64,000 nucleotides of DNA from Zoroaster sp. YZ-2022. Its lineage: Eukaryota; Echinodermata; Asteroidea; Forcipulatida; Zoroasteridae. Under the pieces are notes generated by a model. It was given only the letters and a program-made list of their open reading frames with translations, was not told where the DNA came from and searched no databases. The DNA lies in the NCBI GenBank assembly GCA_029582265.1, contig CM055823.1, positions 25,036,569 to 25,100,568 on the forward strand, given 5' to 3'. This document shows, one piece after another, positions 55,101-57,775 of the stretch; the stretch's first letter is position 1; every line of letters begins with the position of its first letter. The position numbers were made by a program, and so were the translations under genes.

Positions 55101-57775
55101 CCTTCGATTTAAGTCAAAGAACCTGCCTAGACAAATCTCTAATTTCCGAGATATTCGTACTTTTCCAAAGTCCAACAACATTGTGTGGACGTGTGTAAGT
55201 CCACACAGCGCAAACACTCCATACGTTGTGCATGTGTGGACCTCTTTTGTTCTCAGGTCCACACAATGAATGGTACGCTTACTCACACACAAACTTTTGT
55301 TGCATACACTGTGTGGACATTCTTTTGTTCTCGTGTACTTAAGGATATGAAATTCTTAAAACCCTCGCCATTTCCACAGAAGAGTGTTTTTGGAGCGGAT
55401 TTCGTCTCAGTTTTCCCTTTTCATAATATCCTCCAATTTAAGTCAAAAAACCTGCCTAGACAAATGCTTACTTTCCGAGAAAATCGTAAAAGGTAGCGGT
55501 TATAGAGGTGTGTGCACACACACACACATTCTCATTTGTGCATCCTTGTGGAGACCTCTATTGTTTCCTTTGTTCATGTACTTAATAAATTCCCATAGGT
55601 TTTGTACACAAATTCCTTGTGGAGACATGGCTCCTTTAGAAATTCCTTGTGGAGACCAATTGTTCTTGCCTTTCCCTTTTGTTATAGGACTCCACAAGGT
55701 AGCGAAAGTGATAGCTATGGGAATTTATTAAGTACATGAACAAAGGAATGAACAATAGAGGTCTCCACAAGGATGCAAACATGAGAATGTGTGGTTTTGT
55801 ACACAAATTCCTTGTGAAGACATGGCTCCTTTAGAAATTCCTTGTGGAGACCAATTGTTCTTGCCTTTCCCTTTTGTTATAGGACTCCACAAGGTAGCGA
55901 AAGTGAGAGCACCCACACACACGAATACGAAATTGAATGCGGATTTTGAGCAGCATTACATTTTGGGCGAAACAGAATGACACAGTCTTTAAATTGGCTG
56001 TTTATTTGCCGAAATTGACCAGAAAACCTATATTAACAGGGTGATTTTTGGAATTGTTCGGCTATAATATTTTTTTACCATTTGGTGATAGTTGTAATGT
56101 TACATCTATTACCACATGTTAATGGAAACATGTTTGTGCACAGTGATGTTAACTTTGTTCTTCTATGGTGTTCATTTTGGGAAGCGGCCTAATGAACACC
56201 ACTGATGTAGTTTGTATCACCCCAGTGTTTGCAATGCATATCTGACATGTCGCATTATTGCGGTCACCATTCTTATAAAACAGTGCACACAGCGCACAAA
56301 TTAATTTAGGAGTGTAACATTTTCTTTGTTGACATTCTTTTCAATTGTATTGCCATACTTATTAGCTACGGACACATTCAAAAGGAAGCTCAGCTTAAGT
56401 GCACCGTTTCCTTCAGTGTAACCAAGCTCACTCAATGAAACATGTTTAAGACAATATTCTAGTGCAATATAAATCCGTTTATTTGGGGGTACATTGATCA
56501 ACACACCCAATATTTGACTCACCTGAACAATTTTTACCACTCCAGTTTTGTTTGCATTCACAATGACAGGTTTTGTCATTCATTCGACCTTCATTAGTAC
56601 AGTTGGTTTCGCAATCTGGGGAAATATAAAAATGTTTGCTAAGTTTTATGATCTGTTAACATCATTCAAATAAATTACCTTTTGGAGATAATTTCATTGT
56701 AAAGTACAGAATTGGTAAAAATAACATCATTGTATAATGGGAACTATACTTGGTGTAATGCTAAGGATGGCATCAATCCTTAAATTCCGAATTAGAATAA
56801 ATACGAAAAATGTATTTAAATTTTTCATTCTCGTAAACAGCACATGTTAGTAACAGCACATTCTCCTGAGGACGATCAGAGCACACTGATCGAAACGTCG
56901 AGTTGTACCTCCAGTTCTTTTCAGAACTAATTACTACTCAATTGAGATTCCACATGGTGTCACCGCAATTAGTCTTACTTATCCTCACCATGCAAAGCTA
57001 CAATTTGTTACATGTTATGAAGATGAAACTTTCACAGGTGGTTGTTTGTTAAATGTATTTCTTGATTTCAAGACAGTATTGTACCTTCCCTCTACGTCGT
57101 ATTGGACAAACAATGGTGATTTATTTGGTGAAAACGTTGGAATTAGGCAGAGTTATACGCTTAGATAGAGCTTCTGAAATATTTGTTTTCCTCATTGGAA
57201 CGGATGCTAAAACGTATTTCAAAACGATAATTTAGATAAGCAATTGCCTTGACTATTTAGATGTCTGTGGAGTAGATGCTATTATTGTTGAAGTTTCAAG
57301 AAAACAATTAAAAGAAAAACGCCTTTATATGGGATATACTTTAAAGCAAATCATTTGTAATTGAATTTCATACATCCTATAATCAATTGATGGAAACCAT
57401 CTTGCCAGAAACCACTATCAGAACGTACGATTACGCAATATTTTTCGACAGGTACTCGTATTAACCTGTTTAACAGTTCTAGGCCACTAGATTATTTAAA
57501 ATGTATCTAACAATACTCTCACTCACCTGTACAGTTGAAATAGATGTAAATTTCTGCTCGACAGTCGGTAAACAGTGGATGATCGGTGTAGAACGGTTCA
57601 AAGTCTCTCTCCGGTGTGTAAGTGTTAAGACCACCAGGCATGATACTGGTACATTCACATCGTTGTTTGTGGTTAGCTGGCATCACCCAGCGAAGTTTAT
57701 TTGACTTGTTGGGATCCGGTTCTTGTCCAAAGAAACACATATGTGCCCCGACTACCGTGAACTCATACCAGGTAA
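11775..57775 (-). CDS. EGF-repeat / fibrinogen-like domain protein gene (multi-exon, 5' end missing)
   Basis: Gene-level entry for a probable secreted fibrinogen-related lectin or matrix protein. Seen: ten minus-strand exons at 57775-57527, 56615-56523, 53771-53673, 52999-52907, 42869-42774, 40725-40630, 38619-38527, 18351-18212, 13240-12961 and 12046-11775, all with AG/GT borders. Every junction keeps the frame: the N-terminal and EGF exons are phase 1-1, then FReD exons are phase 1-0, 0-1 and 1-stop. The conceptual product is about 500 residues without its signal peptide: unknown N-terminal module, six EGF-like modules, FReD. Known: EGF plus FReD proteins (tenascin, ficolin and FREP relatives) are extracellular and the FReD often binds carbohydrate or acetyl groups with calcium. 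Inferred: innate recognition or matrix role. The large introns (up to 20 kb) are filled with transposons. No start codon exon or promoter was recognised; transcript evidence is absent. Confidence 0.8.
12060..12900. other. Intron between FReD exons 3 and 2
   Basis: Contains two loosely similar pieces (about 12100-12240 and 12580-12720, sharing CCCAAACGAAAT/CCTAAAACGAAAT and GTGTATT...CTGTCTTTGTC type blocks) that suggest an internal duplication with an inserted GGGGGACAGGGG / TGTCCCCC repeat at 12310-12390. No further exon seen. Confidence 0.4.
12961..13240 (-). CDS. FReD exon 2 (core)
   Basis: 280 nt, phase 0-1, acceptor CTGTAG, donor GTATGC. It starts with [12 protein letters not shown] and continues with the W-N-E-Y-K-D-G-F-G core and the loop before the calcium site. 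Spacing matches vertebrate and invertebrate FReD domains. The intron to exon 1 contains the 57-bp minisatellite and a TTAA-flanked MITE. Confidence 0.88.
13857..15506. repeat. 57-bp minisatellite, about 29 copies, with a dyad in each unit
   Basis: Unit about 57 bp: TTTACTGCTCACGAGTAAG, TTACATTTGACATTGTAAAT, GTCACGTTTCTGCACAAG. Each unit contains the perfect dyad TGACATT-GTA-AATGTCA. Because 57 is a multiple of three, the minus strand is open for hundreds of codons (a 19-residue repeat starting LVQKRD), broken once by a 1-nt loss near 14884. It lies inside the FReD exon 1-2 intron. I judge it non-coding. Confidence 0.95.
15507..16891. other. Intron sequence, no further feature
   Basis: No gene seen. 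A short CCCTCCCTTCCCC tract lies at 16370-16420. Confidence 0.3.
16896..17105. mobile_element. TTAA-flanked MITE, second copy
   Basis: Related to the element at 3265-3477 but inverted: contains AACAGGGCATGGAATCGG and CCGATTCCATGCCCTG and the CATTTATGCAGCAGCA block. TTAA at 16892-16895 and 17106-17109. Terminal repeats are more diverged (AGGGATAGTATC / GATATTGCCCCA). Confidence 0.75.
17467..17577. repeat. 18-bp tandem repeat, about 6 copies
   Basis: Unit GCTGACTAACCCGTAGTG, nearly identical copies, one with an extra A. Intronic. Confidence 0.95.
18212..18351 (-). CDS. FReD exon 1 (N-terminal part of fibrinogen-like domain)
   Basis: 140 nt, phase 1-0, acceptor CATTAG, donor GTAAGT. It reads [17 protein letters not shown] and then P-D-G-L-K-V-Y-C, the classic start of a fibrinogen C-terminal domain, with the first conserved disulfide pair. 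The usual G-G-G-W-T before V-I-Q-R-R is replaced by S-S-S-R-G-Y-I, an atypical join. The intron upstream is 20 kb long and holds the Ngaro, Harbinger, Gypsy and hAT-like insertions. Confidence 0.85.
18645..18895. repeat. Tandem repeat of about 98 bp, 2.5 copies
   Basis: Unit begins TTTGATAAAGACAAACAAAC and includes CCCTGAGATACCCAAGAC and ATGCACATGTGTAACATC. The copies are almost identical, with one extra AAAC in the middle copy. A part of the unit (GCACATGTGTAACAT, ATACACAGCAT) recurs near 19015-19050. Confidence 0.9.
19373..19785 (-). pseudogene. SGNH-hydrolase-like remnant
   Basis: Blocks recognised: W-N-G-R-G-G-A-H-L and [11 protein letters not shown] (the catalytic N/G block), then, after a frame change near 19640, [15 protein letters not shown] and D-W-V-H-R-S (the final H block). 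The N-terminal G-D-S block is missing. Hydrolases of this kind occur in Ngaro and some CR1-like retroelements; their role is not settled. Confidence 0.68.
19790..20634 (-). pseudogene. Tyrosine recombinase remnant of the Ngaro-like element
   Basis: Contains the catalytic-arginine block [10 protein letters not shown] (about 20240), a downstream H-S-K-T-N-Q lysine block and H-S-F-R-M-G-A-A-S (H-x-x-R, about 19880). The nucleophilic tyrosine region cannot be seen: the frame runs almost directly into the hydrolase. At least two frame changes. Inactive. Confidence 0.72.
20690..21780 (-). pseudogene. DIRS-type reverse transcriptase / RNase H remnant
   Basis: The RT begins with the DIRS motif [10 protein letters not shown] near 21770, followed by [17 protein letters not shown] and L-L-G-F-K-F-G-G. 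The catalytic box reads [10 protein letters not shown] instead of Y-L-D-D, so the second-strand active site has lost an aspartate. RNase H follows with G-L-F-T-D-A-A and the [16 protein letters not shown] end near 20740. Several frame changes separate these blocks. Confidence 0.75.
21791..24350. other. Non-coding; poly(T) tract and a promoter-like segment
   Basis: 21791-21822 is a run of 32 T. The region 22950-24060 is less AT-rich than its surroundings. Around 23900-24050 there are two GATTGGCT boxes and GCATATAAAAGG on the plus strand, the look of a CCAAT/TATA promoter, with no gene attached. It may be the terminal region of the Ngaro-like element or another retroelement. No ORF of interest. 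Confidence 0.35.
25244..26935 (-). pseudogene. Harbinger DDE transposase, frameshifted
   Basis: The 5' part at 27060-26750 reads [17 protein letters not shown], then I-E-K-Q-D-T-V-M-R and A-T-G-N-T-F-E-D-L in different frames, ending at a donor before 26743. The exon 25805-25360 carries [10 protein letters not shown] (first D), [11 protein letters not shown] (second D) and F-I-G-D-D-A-F. It then stops, and the last part continues in another frame at 25372-25250 with [16 protein letters not shown] (catalytic E). Three or more frame breaks make it non-functional. Confidence 0.82.
25880..26229 (+). CDS. Harbinger accessory protein, C-terminal exon (BESS-like end)
   Basis: Exon opening after TTTATAG at 25879 and ending with TAA at 26229. 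About 115 residues: a Lys-rich start, a helical middle ([11 protein letters not shown]), and [20 protein letters not shown], which resembles the BESS helix found after MADF/Myb-SANT domains in the second gene of Harbinger elements. The DNA-binding N-terminus is not seen; a small acidic exon ([10 protein letters not shown]) at about 24532-24592 could belong to it. It lies on the strand opposite the transposase. Confidence 0.65.
27361..28050. other. Non-coding between Harbinger and Gypsy
   Basis: No gene recognised. GTTC at 28047-28050 is the left target duplication of the Gypsy element. Confidence 0.35.
28051..28443 (-). repeat. Gypsy 3' LTR (393 bp)
   Basis: Nearly identical to the 5' LTR. 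Differences seen: one additional GTCTGGAAAGTCCCGGCGGC unit, a short length change in the GGAGTCAGTTCA direct repeat near 28305-28325, and a few substitutions. The polypurine tract lies immediately at its right side (28444-28458 on the plus strand as pyrimidines). Confidence 0.93.
28567..29124 (-). CDS. Gypsy accessory ORF with two C2H2 zinc fingers
   Basis: 185 residues from ATG (M-S-Q-E-G-E-F-R-C) to a stop at 28567. The frame is open 36 nt further upstream to a GTG, but the ATG is preferred. Two fingers lie at the N-terminus: C-x2-C-x12-H-x4-H (C-G-V-C ... H-E-Q-S-A-H) and C-x2-C-x12-H-x5-H (C-G-G-C ... H-Q-R-S-A-G-H). The remaining part is basic and polar (D-Q-W-A-A-W, I-G-T-Q-T-E-P) without recognised domain or membrane segment, so it is not an envelope gene. 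Located between pol and the 3' LTR, it may be expressed from a spliced RNA. Function unknown; nucleic acid binding is the obvious inference. Confidence 0.75.
   Translation of the reverse strand: MSQEGEFRCGVCGGQYASASGRRRHEQSAHGPPRYPCGGCENNYRRREYLLRHQRSAGHGTGHRTSAAPDRDQWAAWSTTGTRSGMQVYDNGQWYNARTIHTSGLMRTDPPPEFHRPATADIGTQTEPVLMTEEFQTRMTETVEDARAGIRTIRQTDRVHRDSRARRYPVADVAPVGSQRKLVRG
29157..29558 (-). CDS. Pol C-terminal extension in a shifted frame, Ala/Asp/Glu-rich repeats
   Basis: Open frame overlapping the pol end by a few codons. Right at the overlap it reads R-N-K-L-K-P-C, the usual continuation of the V-V-H end of a Gypsy integrase GPY region, while pol itself stops. I infer that a single-nucleotide shift in this copy cuts Pol and that the ancestral Pol ran to 29157. 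The rest is about 13 copies of an 18-bp repeat giving G-A-D-E-P-A-type hexapeptides. No known fold. It ends at TGA, 33 nt before the ATG of the zinc-finger ORF. Confidence 0.6.
   Translation of the reverse strand: MRNKLKPCVGVTSEDCGFPRAALFPSETVQMTNDFSSADSPAGAGEAAAADEASGADDPVGADEAAAADEASGAGEPAGADEAAGAGEPAGADEPAGADEPTGAGEPAGADKPAGVPCMNATPARTLFKINHQ
29208..29446. repeat. 18-bp minisatellite after integrase, about 13 copies
   Basis: Unit CGCACCGGCGGGCTCGTC with variants. Translated in the shifted pol continuation as G-A-D-E-P-A. GC-rich and the most homogeneous of the three arrays. Confidence 0.95.
29548..33864 (-). CDS. pol: Gypsy Pol polyprotein: protease, RT, RNase H, integrase
   Basis: About 1,430 residues in the -1 frame after gag. 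Order, counted from 33780: 18-bp-repeat linker (residues 1-122, P-P-V-R-I-G units); aspartic protease with V-D-T-G-A (about 185); RT with D-Y-R-K-L-N, L-D-L-A-S-G-Y and Y-L-D-D (about 625); RNase H with D-T-D-A-S-G (about 770) and the H-R-P-L-R-W block; a second repeat linker (about 935-985, G-A-D-K-S-A units); integrase with zinc-binding H...H at about 1078-1085, catalytic D (V-D-I-M-G), D (H-S-D-Q-G) and E (I-E-R-F-N-R-T); GPY module (W-T-G-P-Y). One integrase zinc cysteine is tyrosine (R-Y-Q-Q-C). The ORF stops at 29548 just where the family continues; the continuation is in the +1 frame. Confidence 0.93.
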   Translation of the reverse strand, partial: GVKLETAGLESRSSAGVNERLQTQEDLPVRMDPPVRTSLPVQTDPPAWVDPPVWISSPVRIGPPVRIGPPVRVGPPVRTDLPVQIDPPVRVDPPVRISSPVRIGPLVRIGPPVRTDLPVQIDRPVRVDPPVQVSSPVRIGPPVRVDPPVLTAPSVRVHDPPVQRELLDQKLTLRNNPPTVSLQGVDSSDTNDSRGAGLYVRGKLLSQSISFLVDTGATQTFISTRFFDTVATQFKPTLQMPDRRFHLADGSNLRVVGRARMTVKLGGCDIGHMIWVADIDDDAVLGLDFMKKHRCQLEWDDQCLKVGKYKIPMQSCSLEPSICRVRITDNVIVPPLTEVLLSCEVVNQPGGILPTWGVIQNRGSITRDLDVVVASTLVGTQSSRVPVRLMNIFTEPRMLWKGTYAAILEPVDSVAVLGDQLQNEALRTTQPGDGNSPVSTFEVPEHLHGLFDTSCENFTNDERGELASMLRRFSNTFSRGDGDIGRTTATKHRIVTGSAPPIRQRPRRVPLSQRGVADREVEKMLSQGIIEPSGSPWCSPIVLVKKKDGTTRVCIDYRKLNDVTQKDAHPLPRIEDNLDSLAGSRYFSTLDLASGYWQVEVVDEDRPKTAFSTGRGGLYQFVTMPFGLCNAPSTFERLMERVLEGLQWQVAVLYLDDVIVFGTSFRHHMQRLCSVLQRLQEANLKLKPKKCKLFQRRVAFLGHVVSPEGVSTDPDKVQAVQDWPQPMTKTDVRSFLGLVSYYRRFIKGFAQIARPLHQFTEQWREPKWTDECQEAFETLKKCLTSTPILAYPSEGAEFILDTDASGFAIGAVLSQMQDGEERVLAYGSRTLTKSERNYCVTRRELLALVFFIRKYHHYLYGTNVRVRTDHRPLRWLYGVREPQGQLARWIQKLAIYNFTIEHRPGSKHGNADALSRRCFAECNHAVDEDEIRSGAEIESETLRCKGHNELIQLHLQQPGSLAANTDTATDANNPAGTDKSASAAKSASAAKTAGADKSASADEYTGADKSAGAGELSIERIAFAQSNDSDLAEVIAWMKNRTERPTWREVSFKSKGIKFWWSGWEQLVLKQGVLYLRWEPEKPTEQAWLRFITPPEIQPAVLKLFHDQKTAGHLGVTKTFSKLCRSNFYWQSMREYSRRWVQRYQQCQQRKSPVKAKRAEMVHYQVGAPMERIAVDIMGPLPVSRRGNRFVMVVGDYFTRWTEYYPIPDHCAPTVATKLVEEFVDRFGVPLELHSDQGREFESSVFREMRSLLGITKTRTTPYHPRSDGMIERFNRTIENMLSLWVDKSQSDWDEHLALLMMAYRSSEHETTKETPNAMMLGREVSMPVDLLVGTGVPEEPTVNTAYAQKLQDRLRLAHEVARDTVGTQKKHYDRDVKRQLYDQGAVVWLHCKARKKGRSPKLSLTWTGPYVIIARLSDVVYRIKRSPRARPQVVHAE
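30826..30978. repeat. 18-bp minisatellite between RNase H and integrase, about 8 copies
   Basis: Unit CGCACTGGCGGACTTATC with variants, clearly the same core (GCACCGGCGG) as at 33.4 and 29.2 kb. Translated as G-A-D-K-S-A, one frame off from the copies at the Pol N-terminus. Confidence 0.92.
33414..33790. repeat. 18-bp minisatellite in Pol N-terminal linker, about 20 copies
   Basis: Unit on the plus strand CGCACCGGCGGACCAATC with variants. Translated on the minus strand as P-P-V-R-I-G. All units keep 18 bp so the frame is never lost. Confidence 0.95.
33852..35012 (-). CDS. gag: Gypsy Gag polyprotein
   Basis: 386 residues from ATG at 35012 to TAG at 33852. N-terminal helical region with coiled-coil character ([13 protein letters not shown]), a Gypsy-type capsid core in the middle ([16 protein letters not shown] ... 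L-K-G-Q-A ... F-G-S-E), and a C-terminal nucleocapsid knuckle. The knuckle should be C-x2-C-x4-H-x4-C but reads [14 protein letters not shown]: the first cysteine is tyrosine (TAC for TGC). The stop codon is preceded without a gap by GTTAAAC, a candidate -1 slippery site leading into Pol. Gag packages the element RNA into cytoplasmic particles. Confidence 0.92.
   Translation of the reverse strand: MASCMTTTEIKDAIDEISEDIERLHLSARQGRKQHGRAHDYSAGTTLLSTPTTGGHSKKRRSRLNGLLSDVKTLWKTECGGSADIPRPHRETPSFSPVARRAVGPRCVDADTEKHGGTTNSGTPVVHVTERPATWGHGSVVASRVKAREFDGASCLEDYLTHFERVARVNAWTEIEQADFLLIALKGQALEVACSLSAYQQSSYKEIVKALEHRFGSEKQCVRHRAELTNRKRHACESVAELGQAIRKLVRKAYPNGDLAFEEDFAIEQFKNALDDLELKRALFQGKPKTLDEAVEMVSEAEARMKAENVIGRSRTVRDKEEDVCQSDTTTVKNETDRLLREVLAALNRRPSDRSKDWKPGYWNCGSTDHFRAACPVGKGNPSELN
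33855..33861 (-). promoter_or_regulatory. Candidate -1 ribosomal frameshift site GTTAAAC
   Basis: In the gag frame the codons are G TTA AAC followed at once by TAG. The pol frame is -1 relative to gag, is closed by TAA about 12 nt upstream of the heptamer, and stays open from there through Pol, so the two frames overlap by under 20 nt, exactly around this heptamer. GUUAAAC is an established slippery heptamer in arteriviruses. A downstream stimulatory structure was not computed; the GC-rich 18-bp repeats following it could provide one. Confidence 0.6.
35044..35062 (-). promoter_or_regulatory. Primer-binding site, tRNA-Leu-like
   Basis: Directly inside the 5' LTR the minus strand reads TGGTGGCAGCGGTGGGA. 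This starts with the TGG expected from a CCA-ended tRNA and resembles the complement of tRNA-Leu 3' ends (TGGTGTCAGGAGTGGG). The tRNA identity is uncertain. Confidence 0.5.
35063..35431 (-). repeat. Gypsy 5' LTR (369 bp)
   Basis: Starts and ends TG...CA-type when read on the minus strand (TGTAATATAG ... CCACGTTACA). It contains two copies of a 21-bp direct repeat (GTCTGGAAAGTCCCGGCGGC unit) where the 3' LTR has three. Confidence 0.93.
35436..36838. other. Intron sequence without recognised feature
   Basis: AT-rich, no gene or repeat recognised apart from the GTTC target duplication at its left edge. Confidence 0.3.
36839..37212. repeat. 67-bp tandem repeat, about 5.5 copies
   Basis: Unit contains ACTGCATGTCACATCCCGTA, GAGATTATGCAGTATCCAAC and AGGACCATCGTTAATGTGAA. 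Copies are over 90 percent alike by eye; the first lacks a few bases at its end. Confidence 0.93.
37349..38427. mobile_element. hAT-like non-autonomous element, 1,079 bp including a nested insertion
   Basis: Ends CAGCGGCGTAGCCAG and CGGCTACGCCGCTG, flanked by the 8-bp duplication CTTCCATT (37341-37348 and 38428-38435). Same family as 2942-3159, sharing TTTTCAGTGG and CACTGGAAATTTGTG blocks. Without the nested element and its duplication it would be about 556 bp. No coding capacity. Confidence 0.88.
37530..38044. mobile_element. Second hAT-like MITE nested in the first, 515 bp
   Basis: Ends CAAGGGCGCAACCACG and CGTGGTTGCGCCCTTG, exact complements, flanked by CACAAAGC at 37522-37529 and 38045-38052. 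An internal 70-bp direct repeat (CACGTGTTGAAAGTTGGGG ... AGCAACGTGATCTGCGGGC) occurs twice near its left end. Confidence 0.88.
38527..38619 (-). CDS. EGF-like exon 6, divergent
   Basis: 31-codon phase 1-1 exon, acceptor TTTACAG, donor GTATAG. The six cysteines keep the family spacing, but the usual Asn-Gly-Gly and Trp-Ser-Gly positions are replaced, and the end reads Q-G-Y-G-C-S-D-S. The donor is weaker than in the sister exons. It is the last EGF module before the fibrinogen-like domain; its final base plus the next exon gives the Asp of D-Y-R-H-E-D-C. Confidence 0.7.
38805..39930. repeat. Intron block, old duplicate of 51775-52795
   Basis: Both blocks contain in the same order GATGAAACTT.CACAGAT, GCCAAAGGAGATT.ATACG, AAAGTTTTATAA.AACTTCGTAAA and TCTTTATATGA. 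Each lies just 5' (gene sense) of an EGF exon or EGF stub, so it marks an older EGF-exon duplication. Confidence 0.7.
39971..40165 (-). repeat. tRNA-derived SINE-like element bounded by (TA)n
   Basis: Between two (TA)n tracts (39943-39970 and 40166-40196) lies a segment whose minus strand at 40070-39995 folds as a tRNA: acceptor GGCTGGT / ATCAGCC, D arm GCTC-AGTTGGTA-GAGC, anticodon loop CTAGTAT (AGT, Thr if real), T loop TTCGAGT. The T stem has mismatches and there are about four extra bases before the 3' acceptor strand, so I call it a tRNA-like SINE head or pseudogene and not a working tRNA. Confidence 0.6.
40630..40725 (-). CDS. EGF-like exon 5 (copy A of a 2.15-kb tandem duplication)
   Basis: 32-codon phase 1-1 exon, acceptor TTCCAG, donor GTATGT. 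Six-cysteine EGF-like module nearly identical to the one at 42.8 kb. Both exons keep intact splice sites and an open frame, which suggests both are used or that the duplication is recent. Confidence 0.8.
41330..41600 (-). repeat. tRNA-derived SINE-like sequence, copy in unit A (second copy at 43470-43760)
   Basis: The minus strand of 41350-41320 contains GCTCAGCTGGTAGAGCAA, a tRNA A-box/D-arm, following GGCCGCGATTGTAGATT; the T arm is too decayed to fold. The adjoining C/G-rich stretch (41400-41540) is probably the SINE body or another repeat. The same arrangement recurs in unit B at 43470-43760. Confidence 0.5.
42774..42869 (-). CDS. EGF-like exon 4 (copy B of a 2.15-kb tandem duplication)
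   Basis: 32-codon phase 1-1 exon, acceptor TTCCAG, donor GTACGT. It encodes C-D-E-L-S-C ... C-Q-C-E-C ... G-W-S-G-D-S-C. It differs from the copy at 40.7 kb by only a few codons (for example Asn-Arg versus Asn-Gly after the second cysteine). It lies inside a segment duplicated with its introns, so exon and intron were copied together. Confidence 0.8.
44538..48519 (+). CDS. THAP-domain protein of the Kolobok-like element (multi-exon, incomplete)
   Basis: First exon from ATG at 44538: [10 protein letters not shown] start, W-V-K-F-V, L-I-C-S-A-H-F and the closing G-S-I-P-T-L box give a full C2CH THAP zinc finger (about 85 residues), then a Ser/Thr/Ala-rich linker to a stop at 44960 unless spliced before. 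Further probable exons with matching phase: 45888-45977 (E-E-A-F-A-D-Y-E and a Pro/Ser stretch), 46270-46423 (R-R-R-C-A-I-D-L, basic), 46874-47030 (basic, then Pro-rich, running into a T/G tract) and about 48326-48510 (a leucine-rich coiled-coil-like helix with K-D-F-Q-F-G-L). THAP fingers bind DNA ends of such transposons. No D-D-E core found in the remaining sequence. Confidence 0.65.
47088..48420. repeat. Internal duplication within the Kolobok-like element
   Basis: The segment 47088-47345 (GACATGGCCTGTACACAT, TTTACAATTCATTGCCACTG, CTTCTCCCTTTTG, CCTGCTCAGCAGTAG) is repeated at 48178-48410, and a shorter third trace lies at 47490-47545. The coiled-coil exon is intact only in the rightmost copy. 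Confidence 0.75.
47850..47997. mobile_element. Short inverted-repeat element with GGATCC ends
   Basis: Left end CAGGCGCGGATCCAGAAGGG and right end CCTGGATCCGCCCCTG pair over most bases; inside is a G-run and its complement. Related decayed copies are near 697-848. No clear target duplication. It lies within the Kolobok-like element. Confidence 0.6.
48936..50537 (-). pseudogene. P2X7 C-tail-like zinc-domain gene inside the Kolobok-like element
   Basis: Three exons on the minus strand: 50537-50278 (ATG, 86 residues, very acidic: D-E-E-E-E-F, Ser/Asp/Glu-rich), 49714-49495 and 49101-48936. Exon 1-2 joining gives W-C-S-C-G-H-C, followed by N-C-I-C-C and C-L-H-P; exon 3 reads [17 protein letters not shown] and P-S-C-V, ending [11 protein letters not shown]. 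This is the Cys-rich domain known from the P2X7 intracellular tail, common as stand-alone proteins in marine invertebrates. Exon 2 changes frame near 49530: upstream codons fit one frame, the donor phase and downstream residues fit the +1 frame. So this copy is probably broken by one indel. Function in the transposon is unknown. Confidence 0.65.
51237..51685. repeat. Tandem duplication unit C, truncated within an EGF exon
   Basis: Matches the first 450 bp or so of units A and B. It breaks off after ACCTGCGCATGAATC, that is, after the donor site and the last five codons of the EGF exon, so this copy has only an exon stub. A weaker fourth trace is visible at 53996-54070. Confidence 0.85.
51775..52795. 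repeat. Intron block, old duplicate of 38805-39930
   Basis: See the partner block. Order of shared motifs is kept, identity is clearly lower than between units A and B, so this duplication is older. Ends near the EGF exon at 52.9 kb. Confidence 0.7.
52907..52999 (-). CDS. EGF-like exon 3
   Basis: 31-codon phase 1-1 exon, acceptor TTTTCAG, donor GTAAGT. Six cysteines in the C-x4-C-x10-C-x1-C-x1-C-x8-C pattern, ending N-W-S-G-K-N-C-S. The flanking intron to its left (51.77-52.8 kb) is an old duplicate of the intron at 38.8-39.9 kb. Confidence 0.82.
53088..53140 (-). pseudogene. Broken EGF half-exon between exons 2 and 3
   Basis: After a plausible acceptor (ACCAG) the frame reads the first half of an EGF module: Cys, four residues, [12 protein letters not shown], Cys, then a stop (TGA) two codons later. 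The second half with the C-x-C, tryptophan and the donor site is missing. It most resembles the exons at 53.7 and 52.9 kb. I infer a duplicated EGF exon that lost its 3' half and is no longer used. Confidence 0.65.
53673..53771 (-). CDS. EGF-like exon 2
   Basis: 33-codon phase 1-1 exon, acceptor TTTTCAG, donor GTAAGT. Six cysteines; the last loop is two residues longer (C-x10-C before the end) because of an extra Pro-Asn after the fifth cysteine, followed by N-W-S-G-K-N-C. Closest in sequence to the exon at 52.9 kb, so these two look like a relatively recent pair. Confidence 0.82.
53772..54690. other. Intron, AT-rich with a duplication trace
   Basis: Contains a partial copy of the duplication-unit start at 53996-54070 and a small tandem repeat (TATTCAAATCAGCATAA, three copies near 54236-54285) and GTATAACGTATAACGTATAAC at 54366-54386. 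No exon recognised. Confidence 0.5.
54755..55925. repeat. Cluster of fold-back elements bounded by CA/TG microsatellites
   Basis: Four related blocks. (1) 54800-54915 with GGGGAC/GTCCCC inverted ends, between CACG and ACAC runs. (2) 54963-55283 with ends GTAAGCGTA...TTGTGTGGAC and GTCCACACAA...TACGCTTAC. (3) 55309-55490, a direct duplicate of 54978-55160. (4) 55527-55910 with inverted arms 55527-55600 / 55719-55792 and a direct duplicate 55595-55712 / 55794-55908 (GTGGAGAC, TTGCCTTTCCCTTTTGTTAT). Shared CCTTTGTTCTC and CCCTTTTGTTATA blocks tie them together. No coding capacity seen. Confidence 0.65.
55930..56520. other. Intron sequence, no further exon seen
   Basis: A TGTCGCATTATTGCGGTCACC stretch at 56248-56268 loosely recalls an EGF exon end, but no cysteine pattern or splice sites hold up. 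Confidence 0.3.
56523..56615 (-). CDS. EGF-like exon 1
   Basis: 31-codon phase 1-1 exon with acceptor CCCCAG and donor GTGAGT. It encodes one EGF-like module with six cysteines in the spacing C-x4-C-x10-C-x1-C-x1-C-x8-C and the typical W-S-G-K-N-C end. The same spacing and length recur in the sister exons, so this is one repeating exon cassette. Confidence 0.8.
56861..57002. mobile_element. Half copy of the hairpin MITE of 6005-6244
   Basis: Matches the right arm of the 6-kb hairpin from TCTCCTGAGGACGATCAGAG through TACTACTCAATTGAGATTCC to CACCATGCAAAGCTACAA. The left arm is missing, so it is either a solo arm or a deletion product. It extends beyond the 240-bp core on the right, as does the sequence left of the 6-kb copy. 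Confidence 0.85.
57527..57775 (-). CDS. N-terminal exon of the EGF-FReD gene, domain not recognised
   Basis: 83 codons, phase 1-1. The acceptor ends CTAAG at 57776-57780 and the donor is GTGAGT just below 57527. The open frame begins upstream of its only early methionine, so that ATG is internal. The peptide has four cysteines: one in MCFFGQEPD, a C-x-C pair (QRCECTS), and one in TDCRAE, plus a final NC before the EGF exons. It is rich in charged and aromatic residues and has no transmembrane segment. I do not recognise the domain. Joining its last base to the next exon restores an Asp codon in front of the first EGF cysteine, which is the reason for placing it in this gene. Confidence 0.6.

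Noticed and set aside
56248..56290. Further EGF exon in the 56-kb intron
   Set aside because: Only a loose likeness to an EGF end, without cysteine spacing, open frame or splice sites.
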